DNA from: Pseudolysobacter antarcticus
Lineage (GTDB): Bacteria; Pseudomonadota; Gammaproteobacteria; Xanthomonadales; Rhodanobacteraceae
Direction: 5' to 3'
Assembly: GCF_004168365.1 (NCBI RefSeq)
Contig: NZ_CP035704.1
Location: 3,038,001-3,102,000, forward strand
DNA length: 64,000 bases
Positions 1 through 9,886 of this stretch are shown one piece after another (position 1 is the first letter of the stretch; each line of letters begins with the position of its first letter). Below the pieces are notes generated by a model, which had not been told where the DNA came from, searched no databases, and saw only the letters and a program-made list of their open reading frames with translations. Position numbers and translations under genes: made by a program.

Positions 1-1
1 C

Positions 2-1399
2 GTAATTTTTGGTACGGAAGCAGGCGGCCATCCCAGCGAAATCTCTTTCAACACGGCAGCCAATACGGGTGGCGGAGTGTTTGTCAGCAAAGGGTCGCTA
101 CTGTGTGGGCAATGCCAGATCAACAGCAACGCTGCGCAGGAAGGTGCGGCAACTTATGTAGATGTAGGCGGCGGAGGCCTTGCGATCAACCGCGGCAGCG
201 TCAATGACAACATCGCCCGCGCTCAAAGTGGCGTCGCCACGAACGGTTCAGCCATGCTGACACAGACAAATTCAGGATTCGGGATTTATAAAACCGAAGT
301 GCGTGGCAATACCGGTGGGCATGTCTATCACGGATTCGCCACCGGTGACGGCTCGGCGAAATTCGCGGATGTGCTGATCGCGGAAAATCAGGTTTCCGGC
401 AACTTGTTTGTGATGGATGAAAAGGGCGAGGCCGATGTTCGGCGTGTGACCGTCGCCAACAACAATATTGGCGGCGCCAGTGTTTTTTCCGTTCCTGGCA
501 ATTTCACGTTGATCGATTCGATCGTGTGGCAATTCGTGAAGACTACACTCGATGGCCATGTCTCCGGTGACACACATGGACTGAATATCGAAAATTTGAT
601 CACTTCGGAGACCGCTTCCTTGACTGGCTTTCCCGGCATCCTCAATGAGGATCCCCGATTCGCGGCACCGGCCAGCGGCGACTATCATCTGACGCGCTTT
701 TCGCCGGCGGTCGATTACTCAGCGTCGCAGCCTGACGTTGACCTAGATGGCTTCTCTCGCACCGTTGATCTGGCGTACGTGCCCAATCGTTACGGCCCGC
801 TTGATCTTGGTGCCTACGAGTTGCAGGCCGTGTTTCCGCCCGACGAAACATTCGACGAAGTGACGCTGCCCGCGTTGCCGACCGGCTGGATCAATACGAC
901 AGCTCCGAACAACATCGTTGGTTGGCACACCGTCGCGACAGACGCTACAGGCTTAGGCAAGGCTGCGTTCACGGAAGATACCTATAACTCCACCGACAAA
1001 TCGTTGCAGACACCCATATTCCAGGTGGGATCGAATGGACGAGTTACGTTTCATCATAAGGTCATTCTGGAACTGAGGAATGATGGAAACGCTGCCGACG
1101 GTGTCGTACTCGAAATCTCCATTTCCGGGGGCGCATTTACAGACATCATTGCGGCTGGAGGTAGTTTCGTCAGCGGTGGTTATGACCACACAAAAACCGG
1201 TTGCAACTTCTGCGCCTTGGACGGCCGCGCAGTCTGGGGTGGCACGAACTCGGGTTATCAAAGCGTCGTCGTTAATCTGCCATCAGCGGCGAACGGGCAG
1301 CACGTGAGCTTGCGCTGGCGCATGGGCACCGACTTCCTTGGCGGGATAGTCGGGGGCGGATACTGGCTGGACGATGTCCATGTCGACTTGAACAATTAA
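2..1399 (+). CDS. Secreted parallel beta-helix protein, choice-of-anchor Q type (5' end outside window)
   Basis: The frame is open to the left edge, so the start and any signal peptide lie outside; 465 residues are visible. The first half has Gly/Asn-rich short repeats typical of right-handed beta-helices. It ends in a choice-of-anchor-Q-like block: 'DPRFAAPASGDYHL', then 'SPAVDYSA', then 'GPLDLGAYE'. The last ~170 residues (from about nt 880) look like the beta-sandwich module found at the end of many Lysobacterales exoproteins: 'PALPTGW', 'LEISISGGAFTDI', 'LRWRMGTD' and 'YWLDDVHVD'. An extracellular or surface adhesin/carbohydrate-binding role is inferred. Unlike several exported proteins here it lacks the terminal F-x-[DN]-G-F-[DE] tag. 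A GTG at 77 is an internal Val codon, not a convincing start. Confidence 0.8.
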   Translation, partial: VIFGTEAGGHPSEISFNTAANTGGGVFVSKGSLLCGQCQINSNAAQEGAATYVDVGGGGLAINRGSVNDNIARAQSGVATNGSAMLTQTNSGFGIYKTEVRGNTGGHVYHGFATGDGSAKFADVLIAENQVSGNLFVMDEKGEADVRRVTVANNNIGGASVFSVPGNFTLIDSIVWQFVKTTLDGHVSGDTHGLNIENLITSETASLTGFPGILNEDPRFAAPASGDYHLTRFSPAVDYSASQPDVDLDGFSRTVDLAYVPNRYGPLDLGAYELQAVFPPDETFDEVTLPALPTGWINTTAPNNIVGWHTVATDATGLGKAAFTEDTYNSTDKSLQTPIFQVGSNGRVTFHHKVILELRNDGNAADGVVLEISISGGAFTDIIAAGGSFVSGGYDHTKTGCNFCALDGRAVWGGTNSGYQSVVVNLPSAANGQHVSLRWRMGTDFLGGIVGGGYWLDDVHVDLNN

Positions 1400-1809
1400 C
1401 CTTCCAACACTCCGATCTTCTCAGACGACATTGAGTGATCGGCTTGGTAGTGAAGTTGGTAGTGATGCAAGTTTCGTGGCCACACTGGTTCTGAATTGTC
1501 GGCCCGCAACGTAGAACGATCGTCTGAATGCGTTCGATACATCAGTAAAGAAAATGGAGAGGGCTGGCCGCGCGCTTGGAAATTCGTACCAGTGCGCGGC
1601 CAGCGTTGAAAGAAACGAGAATACTCAGTAGAGATTCACTTCGAGCTTACCGCCGCCACTCGCTTGGCATTTACAGGAAATCGCTTAAGGGATAGCTAGA
1701 TCACTGATTGGCGTCAAGAAAGCAATGCATGTGTAGTTGTTGGGTGCAACTCATGACACTTGGCCGCGTCGGTTTGATTCGATCCTTCGTTTAAATGAGA
1801 GGCGCAGTT
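1400..1809. other. Intergenic region, no gene seen
   Basis: About 410 bases between two plus-strand exported-protein genes. I see no coding frame with codon use like the neighbours, no tRNA and no strong hairpin. It presumably holds the promoter of the following gene. Confidence 0.5.
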
Positions 1810-2640
1810 ATGCAATCAACTAAGTCACTATTCCGGCGTGCATGCAATCTTTGGATTGCAGGGTTCATATCTTGTCTAGCAGCGCGCGAAATCTATGCTA
1901 ACGCTGGTGCGGATAGCTATCACGCTGTGACCAAAGTCACGCCGATGGTATCGGCCACGTTCACGATACCAACTCTCGGCGCACACTCTTTGCTCGGGCA
2001 GGAAAATCAAGTCGGCGTGAGCCCGGCCGTGACATCGCCGATGACGACGCAGACCAGCGGTAGCTCGTTCGTGGTGTTCTCGGCGGGTTATATCTCGAAC
2101 TCCAATGCGCCCACCGACAACAAGGCAAATCTTTGGATGTTGCTTGGCAGCCCGGTTGTCTACCACGGCAACAACAATGCTTTTGACGTAAAGGCCTATC
2201 TGTCGTTGGCGGGCAACGGCGGCAACGGTCACTCGGTATCCATCGTCAAGAATGGCTATGCGCAAGGCGAGATCACCCTGCCATTCATCGAGATCCGGAA
2301 CGCAGATATTCTGCACGATGTCGCGCAGAACTATCCATCCGGCGCGCAGCTGACCAGTGGCAGCGTGACGACGACAGGCCCCGCGATATTGCTGGCGTTC
2401 TGGTGGGGTGACGGCGATGGGCTCACGCATACCGCGGTGCCCAACAACGGCTTCAGCGTGATCGAGAGTTTCCTGAATCTGCCGCCACTCAGTGCGGTTC
2501 AATGTGTGGTGACCTACAAGCAGGTAAAAGCTGCGGGTACCTACAACGTCACCTGGACGCAATCACCCGATCCCGGCGCGCCGCTTTGGCTGTTCGCGTT
2601 TCAGTCTAGCGAGACAATTTTTGCGTATAGCTTTGATTGA
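1810..2640 (+). CDS. Exported protein of unknown function with C-terminal IFAYSFD tag
   Basis: 276 residues. The ATG at 1810 is preferred over the one at 1795 because GAGAGG lies about 8 bases upstream of it. The N-terminus has basic residues (K5, R10, R11), a hydrophobic stretch (LWIAGFISCLAA) and a probable cleavage near residues 25-30, so Sec export is expected. The rest is rich in Ser, Thr, Gly and beta-branched residues and suggests one beta-sandwich domain. I recognise no named family. The chain ends in 'SSETIFAYSFD', matching the terminal tag shared by other exported proteins in this window. Function unknown. Confidence 0.8.
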   Translation: MQSTKSLFRRACNLWIAGFISCLAAREIYANAGADSYHAVTKVTPMVSATFTIPTLGAHSLLGQENQVGVSPAVTSPMTTQTSGSSFVVFSAGYISNSNAPTDNKANLWMLLGSPVVYHGNNNAFDVKAYLSLAGNGGNGHSVSIVKNGYAQGEITLPFIEIRNADILHDVAQNYPSGAQLTSGSVTTTGPAILLAFWWGDGDGLTHTAVPNNGFSVIESFLNLPPLSAVQCVVTYKQVKAAGTYNVTWTQSPDPGAPLWLFAFQSSETIFAYSFD

Positions 2641-3024
2641 ATCAAAGCCGAGTCCGACCGATCGAAAATCCATGGCGCTTGATGTTGCTCCATAACATGC
2701 GGCCAGAGAAAATCTTGACTCGGCGTTTTGCGTCGGTGATGACAAGACGCCGCACTTCGAGGATACAAATTTCGACTTTTTGCTGTCCACTTGTGACGTG
2801 ATGCTTGCTCGCGATCAAGTTCGCTCCACGCCGCAAATATCGACTCCGGCGCACCTACCACAGTGTATGAAAAGGCTACGAGCGAGTGCCGAGGCAAAAA
2901 CAGTCGCGCAATGCATTAGTGTCGCATGGATGCGCCGATTCTCGTTTTACGCAGACAGGTATCGGCGTACCGATGTTATCGCTTCTACCTTTCTACCTTC
3001 CTTCGCTTTCATTTGGAGATTCAT
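2641..3024. other. Intergenic region, no gene seen
   Basis: About 380 bases between two plus-strand genes. An 8-base inverted repeat (GCCGAGTC at 2647, GACTCGGC at 2717 followed by GTTTT) is the only visible structure. Its arms are 62 bases apart, so a terminator role is weak. The region should carry the promoter of the copper protein gene. Confidence 0.4.
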
Positions 3025-3447
3025 ATGCGTATTCGAAACGGCCGATTGAGTTTGGCTATATTGCTCTTGACTACCCTCCCCGCCTGGGGTGCAAATAATT
3101 TCGTCGTGATCGTCGGCCAGAACATCTCCGGCAATCCCGCACTGGCGTTCAACCCGCCTTCTTTACCCGTAGCGCCGGGCGACACAATTACCTTCAAGAA
3201 TGTCGGCGGCGGAATGCACAACGCGCACTCGGTAGACTCATCGTTCGCTTTTCAGTGTGGTGCGGGCGACTGCACTTCTGGCGCGGCGGTTTCCGGCCCA
3301 TGGATTTCGCCGGCAATAACAGTTCCCGGAAATGCATCAGGCAAGACCATTGCCTACTTGTGTGATTTACACGGCGTAGCGATGAGTGGCCAGATCGTCG
3401 TGAGCGGCTCCACTCCCGTGACACTGCAATCCTTCGAGGTCGAATAA
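3025..3447 (+). CDS. Periplasmic/secreted cupredoxin (blue-copper, plastocyanin/azurin-like)
   Basis: 140 residues from the ATG at 3025, which has a TGGAG ribosome site about 7 bases upstream and opens directly into a signal peptide (MRIRNGRLSLAILLLTTLPA, cleavage near WGA-N). The upstream in-frame ATG at 2926 lacks such a site. The mature protein matches a type 1 copper domain: 'APGDTITFKNVGGGMHNAHS' supplies His65, and 'YLCDLHGVAM' supplies Cys113, His116 and Met120. Two further cysteines (78 and 83) could form a disulfide. Role: small electron carrier or copper-binding protein outside the cytoplasm; the partner is unknown. It ends 'TPVTLQSFEVE', only loosely like the F-[DE] tag of its neighbours. 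Confidence 0.9.
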   Translation: MRIRNGRLSLAILLLTTLPAWGANNFVVIVGQNISGNPALAFNPPSLPVAPGDTITFKNVGGGMHNAHSVDSSFAFQCGAGDCTSGAAVSGPWISPAITVPGNASGKTIAYLCDLHGVAMSGQIVVSGSTPVTLQSFEVE

Positions 3448-3772
3448 TTGCGTAAGACGAACCCCGTTCATGGGTGATCGCGTTCTGCTGTTGTCGCAGT
3501 GCACAGCAGAATCGCGTCCTTCCTTGCCGAGGCGACAAGCAATCGATTCTTTGAGCGACAAATCGCGCTTTGAAAAGATCGATTGAGATTTACCCGGATC
3601 GGTGTGATGCGGTACTTGGCTCGGAAATGAACACGAGCATACTTGGACGATATATTTGCCCTTGCCGTGTTACCGGCTGCACCCACATTGTCGCCGCCAC
3701 GCAAGCATGGCGGCGACGCTAGCTGACTGGCTGCGCCTAAAGTTGTGGGCGGAGGCTTTTCGTGGCACGAAT
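3448..3772. other. Convergent intergenic region containing a terminator-like hairpin
   Basis: About 325 bases between the plus-strand copper protein gene and the minus-strand methyltransferase gene. Apart from the hairpin listed separately at 3690-3717 I see no gene. Short frames here show no family resemblance. Confidence 0.5.
3690..3717. terminator. Candidate bidirectional hairpin terminator
   Basis: A perfect 10-bp stem, GTCGCCGCCA pairing with TGGCGGCGAC, and an 8-base loop, located between two converging genes. No T-run follows, so intrinsic termination is plausible but not certain. Confidence 0.5.
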
Positions 3773-4588
3773 TCAAAGCAGAACCGTCACGCGCATGAAA
3801 GTTGCGGGAATTGATGTGCCTCCATTGTTGCCCTTGTTCTGCGCATTCGCCAATTCCACCAATTGTTGGTGAAGATCTTCGACTTTTTCACTTTTTCCCG
3901 CTGCATCGAATGCATTCATGGTCGGGCCATAGAATCGCCGGAACAATTCTATGAGATGGGCTGGGGTTTTATCGGGTGACACGAAGTAAAACGTGTCCTT
4001 CACCATGGATATTTTCTCTTCTGGCACTCCAGCCTGAGCAAAGCGTTCAACAATGTGCGATTCCACGCCCCAAGTCATCGGACTGACAAAACCCTCCGGC
4101 GGTGGCGGCATGAACGATGAACTGATTTTCAACAGCTGCGACACGAACGAAGTGGGGTCATTTGGGATCCAGTTACCCATGACGATACGGCCACCGGGTT
4201 TTGTGACTCGAACCATCTCCTTTGCGACATCATGAGGTTTCGGCGCGAACATGGCACCGAAAATCGAGAGTGTCAGATCAAAGGAATGATCACTGACTCC
4301 TTCCAATTTGCACGCATCGCCTTCTTGAAATTTCAGCCGAGTAAGACCCGTCGCCGCCGCACGTTGGTTGCCGGCGTCCACGAGATTTTGGGCGATATCG
4401 ATTCCGACCACTTCGGCACCCGTCTGTGCAAGCGGAACGGCGGTAGTGCCATCGCCACAACCGAGATCCAACACCCGCATCGCTGGCGTAGCTCCAAGCG
4501 ACTTCACGAGAGATTCTCCCGATTGCCGCATCAGCGCGGCAATCTTGGTGAAATCGCCCTTTTCCCACAGTGCTTTATTCGCATCCAT
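3773..4588 (-). CDS. Class I SAM-dependent methyltransferase
   Basis: 271 residues. The start is supported by AAAGGA upstream on the minus strand. Motif I of Rossmann-fold methyltransferases is clear: 'VLDLGCGDG' at residues 39-47. The acidic residue ending beta-2 follows ('VVGIDIA') and then the post-motif 'FDLTLSIFGAMFAPKP', as in the UbiE/Methyltransf_11/25 families. The C-terminal half (PPPPEGFVSP, VESHIVERFAQAGV) resembles uncharacterised methyltransferases often annotated as acting on small molecules. The substrate cannot be told from sequence. It stands alone with no operon partner, converging with the cupredoxin gene. Confidence 0.9.
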   Translation of the reverse strand: MDANKALWEKGDFTKIAALMRQSGESLVKSLGATPAMRVLDLGCGDGTTAVPLAQTGAEVVGIDIAQNLVDAGNQRAAATGLTRLKFQEGDACKLEGVSDHSFDLTLSIFGAMFAPKPHDVAKEMVRVTKPGGRIVMGNWIPNDPTSFVSQLLKISSSFMPPPPEGFVSPMTWGVESHIVERFAQAGVPEEKISMVKDTFYFVSPDKTPAHLIELFRRFYGPTMNAFDAAGKSEKVEDLHQQLVELANAQNKGNNGGTSIPATFMRVTVLL

Positions 4589-4674
4589 TCTGATTTTCCT
4601 TTAGGTCGGTAAAATTCATTGGATATCCCAATATTGTTCGCAAGCTATCCGAAGCCTGCTCTGAGTGAACCCTG

Positions 4675-7600
4675 TCATGGCAAAAACCGCGGTGATATCC
4701 GCCGATGCAGATGGATCAAGGCGGTGCAAGCAAGCACTGCACCGAGAAGATCCAGCAGCCATTCTGATAACGTCGGGATCTGCGCAACATTGCCTTGTAC
4801 TGGAGCGTTGACGGTCTCGTTTATCGTGATGCTTGATGCCGCGAAATTCGCGTCACCGCCGTAGGTTGCAGTCACCGCATGCACACCTGGCGTGGCAAAG
4901 CGCAACACGCAGCTACCACTTGGTGGCGCAGTGCAGGTCACCGCGCCGTCGCTGATCTGAACCGTCCCGCCTGGCATCGCCGAGATTGCAGGATTGAATG
5001 TGCTCGCCAGAGATGCAATCGTCAGCACGTTGACACTTGCAGTAACATCCGCGTTCACGCCGACCGGATTCGGATTCAAGCTCAGCGTAGTCGTCGTTCC
5101 TGTTAGCACTGCAGCGTTCGCGGCACAACTCGCGGTGGTGCCGCCGCTACTGCCTGCGCAAGTCCACGTCCAAGGCCCGCTACCGAGCACGGCACTTGGT
5201 GTGCCGGCGCTGCAGAGCCGCACCGGCTGCGCAGATAAAATTTGGCCGTTGTCTGTACCACACGCACCGTTTACCGGCCCGGCGCTGAAACTGGCCGTTA
5301 CTGTGCAATCGGCATTCACCGGGGCAGTTGTATACACATTTGCTTGGCTCAAACCGCCGCCGCAACCAGCAACCGCAGAGATCATGTGACCCGCGTCCGG
5401 TCTAACAGTAAAACTTACCGGCGTACCCGCAGCAACGGCTTGCGAGCCTGATGGCGTAATTGTGCCGGACGGCCCAGCCTGTGCGTTAACCGTGAAACTG
5501 GTGGCGCTGCAGTTCACTTTGATCGTTGAGACATCGTCCCCAGCAACGTTGCCGCTGCCATTGGCGACGGTGCAAATTTGCACTGGTGCAATCGGTTGCG
5601 TTACCACACTGACCGCATAGCTGGAGCCGTCGGTCAGCTCGGCCGGGAAGACAAAGCCTCCATTGGCGGGGATCGCAAGCGTCTGCGCGCCGGCATTGAG
5701 ACTGAGCACCAAGCCGGTGCCAGCGAGGCCGCTGACAGCGCCGCCGATTGTGTGATCATTGATTGATGCAAGCACTATCACCTCCGCGCTGCCGCTACCA
5801 TGGGAGAGTGAGGCGGAACCCGAATATCCGGCGGTCAGTGTATGGGTACCGTTCTTGACTAGGATCAATCCGCAGGCACCTCGACCGTCTTTCAGTGTGA
5901 CCGTGCAACTCACGTCCAAATCCAGACTATCGGCGATGGTTACCGTGCCGTCTGGCGCGCCGGTACCACCTGGCACGGGGTCGACCGTGACCGTAATCGC
6001 CACCGCGCTGTTTGACTTGACCGGATTCGGGGTGGCGCTAAGGGTGACCAAGGCCGCACTCAAGTTGCAGTCTTTCGACCACGGATTTTTTCCAGTGATC
6101 GCATTCCAGGCAATGTCGATCGCGCTGGGCGGCTCGGCGGATGGCGGCAACGGGTTGGGACATAAACTTGCCTGGAGACCAATCGACGGTGGCGGCGCAA
6201 CTAGCGTTCCGGTCAGGCCGTTTCCGCCGACGTTTAACTTGAGCAGGCTGACTTGATCGGTTAATGCAGGAATGGAACCGGTCAGGCTGTTGTTGAACAA
6301 AACCAGTGCTTTGAGATTTCTTATGCCAGTCAGATCAGGTATCGAGCCGGTCAACTGATTCTGGGAGACATCGAAAGTCTCAAGGCTATTCAGGCCGACT
6401 AGAGGCGGTATCGAGCCCCGTAGTTGATTGCCCGAGAAGTCGAAGAGTTGCAAGCTCGCCAGCGCGCTAAGCGACGGCAAACTGCCAAACAGATTGTTAT
6501 TAAACAATTGAATGCTCACGACGTGCGTGCCATCTACATCGCAGATAACCGCATACCGCTTGCACGATTCGCCATAGGGCCAGTTCGTCTTATCGGTCCA
6601 ATTGGGCCCGTCGGTTTGCAGAAACAGCGCGTCGAGCACGGCACGCTCGCTATCCGGCAGCGCTTCAACTATTTGCTGCGTGCTCGTCTGATTCAGCGCA
6701 AAGAGGTTGTCGCCTTCGTAATCAGTGACAACTTGGTGAATGCCATTGCTGGCGAACTTCAGCGTGCAGCTGGTACTGCCTGCAATCAGCGGCGAAGTAC
6801 AGAAGTCTTGAGGTGCAAGAGCGTCGGCTATCTTCACGCTACCTGTAGGCGTGCCTGTACCAATGCGTGGAGCAACAATAATGCTGAACGTCACGATATC
6901 GCCAATATGGGCGGGGTTTGGGTTCGCATTGGCGCTGATCTTGACTTCGCGCTGGACGCAGTCTTTCGACCAAGGCGTAGTTCCGGTTGCCGCATTCCAG
7001 ATATTGTCGAAATTGCTCGGAGGGGTTATGGCGGGAGTGAAGGCATTCGGGCAGAGTTTTGAGGCGCCATTGACGAGCGAGCCATTCATCGGCGGAATTG
7101 GTGTGGAGATGAAGCCATTGTGATCGGCAAGCACGAACTGCAAGTTGTTCGTGAAATTCAGATTGGGGAAAACACCGCGCAACTGATTGGTGCTGATATT
7201 TAATGTACGCAGACTTCTCAAACCTTCAATAGCTAATGCACCGCCCGTTAGAGCGTTCGATGTGCCGCCGGACAGCCGGTTGTTATGCAAATCGAGGCCA
7301 ATTACATGGGTTCTGTCCACACTGCAGGTTATGCCAAACCATGGTGTGGCGGCGGCGCAAGGGTCGCCGCTATTATTCCAATTGTCGTTGCGCGTCCAAT
7401 GTTCGCCGTCGGTATCGGCAAACAATTTGACGAGCGCAGCAAGCTCCAAATCCGCCAGCACCGGATTGATCACGACGGCAATATTGCTGTTGGGCGCGAA
7501 GGTGAAATCGCCGGGATAACCTGCCGTCAGCGTGTGTTTGCCGATACTGGTGAAGTTCACAGTGCACTCGCCCAGGCTTTCGTTCTGCGTAATCGGACTC

Positions 7601-8583
7601 AATGCAGCGATGCAGATCGCGGTGGAATCAAGATCGTCAACAACGGTGACATTTCCTGAAGGCAGGCCGATGCCGTCATTCGCAGAAACGGTGATACTGA
7701 CTTTCACCGGAACGCCAGCCGCGGCTGATGTATTATCGGCAATTACGCTGACCAATGTGGTGCGTTTAGTGCAGTCCTTCGACCATGGACTCTGCCCCGT
7801 AGCCGCGTTCCACGCAGTGTCGATGGTGCTAGGCGGATTCGTGGCCGGCACTAGCGGATTGCTGCAAAGAAAAGATAGCCCATTCGTCAGAGACGGTGGC
7901 ACTGCGGGCAACTGGCCGGTGAGGCCGTTGCCACCAATATTGAACCGGCGCAGGTTCGTCAATTCAGTGAGATCCGGGACTTTACCCGTCAGCACGTTGC
8001 CGCTCAGATTCACGACAATCAAACCGCTGGCGCGCTGCACATTGACCATAGAACCGGTTAGCTGGTTGTTGCCAAGATTCAAGTTCTGCAGATTGACAAG
8101 ACCGTTCAATGCCGGAATGGGCCCGGTCAGTTGGTTGGAAAAGGCATCGAAAGTCCGCAGGTTTGTCAGTGCAGTCAGTGTGGGAATGGAGCCACTAAAC
8201 TGATTGCTGCTTATATTAAAATCTTGCAGGCTGGCGAGGTCATTGAGTGCAGGAATCGGGCCGGTGAGCACGTTTTGGCTGAAGTCGAAACTCGATAGGG
8301 CCGCAAGGTCAGTCAGCGCAGGCAAGCGGCCAACGAGATGATTGTTGTGCAAATCGAGACCTACAATCGTATCGAAATTGTCGCAAATTACCCCGAACCA
8401 GAATCCACATACTCTGGGGCCATTCCAGTTGGTATTGTTGGTCCAATTTGGCCCGCCGGTTTGGTCGAACAGTCGAACAAGCGCGGCCCTTTCTACCTGC
8501 GTGGTGGCCGTAGCGGTTTGAGTCAAACCCAGACCAGCGGCGAGACCGATAAGCAAAGCAAACGTGGGTAGCGGGAATTTCAT
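4675..8583 (-). CDS. Very large exported LRR/Ig-like mosaic protein with IPTL-CTERM anchor
   Basis: 1302 residues. A signal peptide occupies residues 1 to ~27 (MKFPLPTFALLIGLAAGLGL). Three cassettes follow. Each starts with a plant-LRR-N-like segment ('ALVRLFDQTGGPNWTNNTNW', 'ALVKLFADTDGEHWTRNDNW', 'ALFLQTDGPNWTDKTNW'), continues with L-x-x-N-x-L-x-G-x-I-P leucine-rich repeats, and ends with 'WSKDC' and an Ig-like repeat containing 'GxPxGxVTVxDxL' and 'HTLTAGYxGD'. Residues ~945-1160 hold a Gly-rich beta domain, a bacterial 'GTITPSG' repeat and a short Cys module. A last Ig-like repeat precedes the C-terminal sorting signal. That signal is IPTLSEW (nt 4759-4779), a hydrophobic helix (LLDLLGAVLACTALI) and a basic end (HLHRR), as in IPTL-CTERM. 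Role: surface adhesion or recognition, inferred. No cognate sortase-like gene is visible here. Confidence 0.92.
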   Translation of the reverse strand: MKFPLPTFALLIGLAAGLGLTQTATATTQVERAALVRLFDQTGGPNWTNNTNWNGPRVCGFWFGVICDNFDTIVGLDLHNNHLVGRLPALTDLAALSSFDFSQNVLTGPIPALNDLASLQDFNISSNQFSGSIPTLTALTNLRTFDAFSNQLTGPIPALNGLVNLQNLNLGNNQLTGSMVNVQRASGLIVVNLSGNVLTGKVPDLTELTNLRRFNIGGNGLTGQLPAVPPSLTNGLSFLCSNPLVPATNPPSTIDTAWNAATGQSPWSKDCTKRTTLVSVIADNTSAAAGVPVKVSITVSANDGIGLPSGNVTVVDDLDSTAICIAALSPITQNESLGECTVNFTSIGKHTLTAGYPGDFTFAPNSNIAVVINPVLADLELAALVKLFADTDGEHWTRNDNWNNSGDPCAAATPWFGITCSVDRTHVIGLDLHNNRLSGGTSNALTGGALAIEGLRSLRTLNISTNQLRGVFPNLNFTNNLQFVLADHNGFISTPIPPMNGSLVNGASKLCPNAFTPAITPPSNFDNIWNAATGTTPWSKDCVQREVKISANANPNPAHIGDIVTFSIIVAPRIGTGTPTGSVKIADALAPQDFCTSPLIAGSTSCTLKFASNGIHQVVTDYEGDNLFALNQTSTQQIVEALPDSERAVLDALFLQTDGPNWTDKTNWPYGESCKRYAVICDVDGTHVVSIQLFNNNLFGSLPSLSALASLQLFDFSGNQLRGSIPPLVGLNSLETFDVSQNQLTGSIPDLTGIRNLKALVLFNNSLTGSIPALTDQVSLLKLNVGGNGLTGTLVAPPPSIGLQASLCPNPLPPSAEPPSAIDIAWNAITGKNPWSKDCNLSAALVTLSATPNPVKSNSAVAITVTVDPVPGGTGAPDGTVTIADSLDLDVSCTVTLKDGRGACGLILVKNGTHTLTAGYSGSASLSHGSGSAEVIVLASINDHTIGGAVSGLAGTGLVLSLNAGAQTLAIPANGGFVFPAELTDGSSYAVSVVTQPIAPVQICTVANGSGNVAGDDVSTIKVNCSATSFTVNAQAGPSGTITPSGSQAVAAGTPVSFTVRPDAGHMISAVAGCGGGLSQANVYTTAPVNADCTVTASFSAGPVNGACGTDNGQILSAQPVRLCSAGTPSAVLGSGPWTWTCAGSSGGTTASCAANAAVLTGTTTTLSLNPNPVGVNADVTASVNVLTIASLASTFNPAISAMPGGTVQISDGAVTCTAPPSGSCVLRFATPGVHAVTATYGGDANFAASSITINETVNAPVQGNVAQIPTLSEWLLDLLGAVLACTALIHLHRRISPRFLP

Positions 8584-9886
8584 CGAACGATTCCTTGATT
8601 AAGCTAAATTCGGTAAATTTAAATAAGCGTGCCGCGCCGAAGACGGTGACGGCTATCGCAACGTGTCCACAGCCAAGGCCCAAGCGCTCGTAGCACCAAT
8701 GCGTGGCAACTTTTGCGCAACAATGGCATCCAGATTTGGCGCAGACAAAACGGACACACACGACGACAGCGCGACGCACGTCAGAGTTATCACGCAAGAT
8801 TACGCATCAAGTCGCCGCCAGCCCGGGGCGAATGCCGAGATTTCTGCAGGATTTGCACCCGCAACAATCTGAAACAGAATCTGCGAATGTCGAAAAAAAA
8901 TTTACCAACTCGTATCGCGATGTCTTCACGTTTCTGATCTATGCACGGGTATTTTCAACATTTCATTTTGCATCGATGGAGTACCTTCAGGCATATCCGC
9001 TTCGTCTCAATATCGAAAAACGAAATTGTGTCCCGAATTGCGACAATTCAATTTGCAGCGGCACGTCCTATTAGAACGTGACTTAGATGTAGCTGCCGTT
9101 GAAAAATGCGGCGCGGAGAAGCAGCAAGTAACGGCGGCACGATCCCGTATTTGTGCTGATTTAGGCGGGCGACGGTCCGCTACCGAGGCGTCATCAAGCT
9201 GTTACTAGACGATGTTGCCCTGCATGAGAAAGTAACGACCGATATCGTCGGCTATACGCCGTTTTTGAAAAGAGTCTGACGAGCAATCATCGACCGCTGC
9301 GAAGAAAACAATCGTCAGAAAAAATCTACTGCTAAACCAAACAAGTCAATCGCCAAGAAGAAGCCAGTACAACTAGCCCTGACGAAGTACAGACCTCGCA
9401 ACTGACTTAAATCGCTAAGCGAGGTCAGATATTTCGCAATCAAGAACCTCCATGTCGCGAGATTCTGCGAGATAGGGTTCGCGTGAGGCCGTAACATCCA
9501 AAGCGACTCGTTTTTTCAGACCGCTCGATGGCTCTCCATAAGTTCCTCGCTTCGCGCCTTTTGATCTAAGCCATCTGCGTAAATCGAAGTACCTAAAGAC
9601 ACACCACGCTGATACTTATGCTTAAAAAGTACATGGCCGGCGTTGGGGCCGGCCATGTGATTAAGCGACTCTTTGGGAAGGGGCGCTTGCTTCGCGCCGA
9701 TAGCTGGCGCTCTTGTTTTATTACGCGGTGCTCACGCACGGCTGTATCGTTGGCACTTATTGAGGCTTCTAGGGATACCTCACTATCGAAGAACGAATTT
9801 TCTGTATGGAATGCGACAGGTGACTCAATCAGTTGGCAGGAGACCTTGGTGGTCTCGCGAGTGCGCAGTCAGCTCGCATAGATCAA
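8584..9886. other. Long non-coding/decayed stretch
   Basis: About 1.3 kb, visibly more AT-rich than neighbouring genes, with no intact gene. A possible decayed frame runs from about 9160 to 9402 on the plus strand. It reads 'RYRGVIKLLLDDVALHEK', then 'VGYTPFLKRV', a TGA at 9277-9279, then a Lys-rich tail ending 'LTKYRPRN', but I cannot assign a family. The only strong structure is the hairpin at 9631-9658. The upstream region of the LRR gene lies at the left end. Confidence 0.5.
9631..9658. other. Perfect 11-bp hairpin
   Basis: ACATGGCCGGC (9631-9641) pairs perfectly with GCCGGCCATGT (9648-9658) around a 6-base loop. There is no T-run on the plus side. On the minus strand the hairpin is followed by ACTTTTTAAG, so it could be a minus-strand terminator for a gene now lost. 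No flanking gene explains it. Confidence 0.5.

Noticed and set aside
9618-9881. Small plus-strand frame starting at the orphan hairpin
   Set aside because: Its first codons overlap the hairpin, and the product has no recognisable features; the stretch appears decayed.
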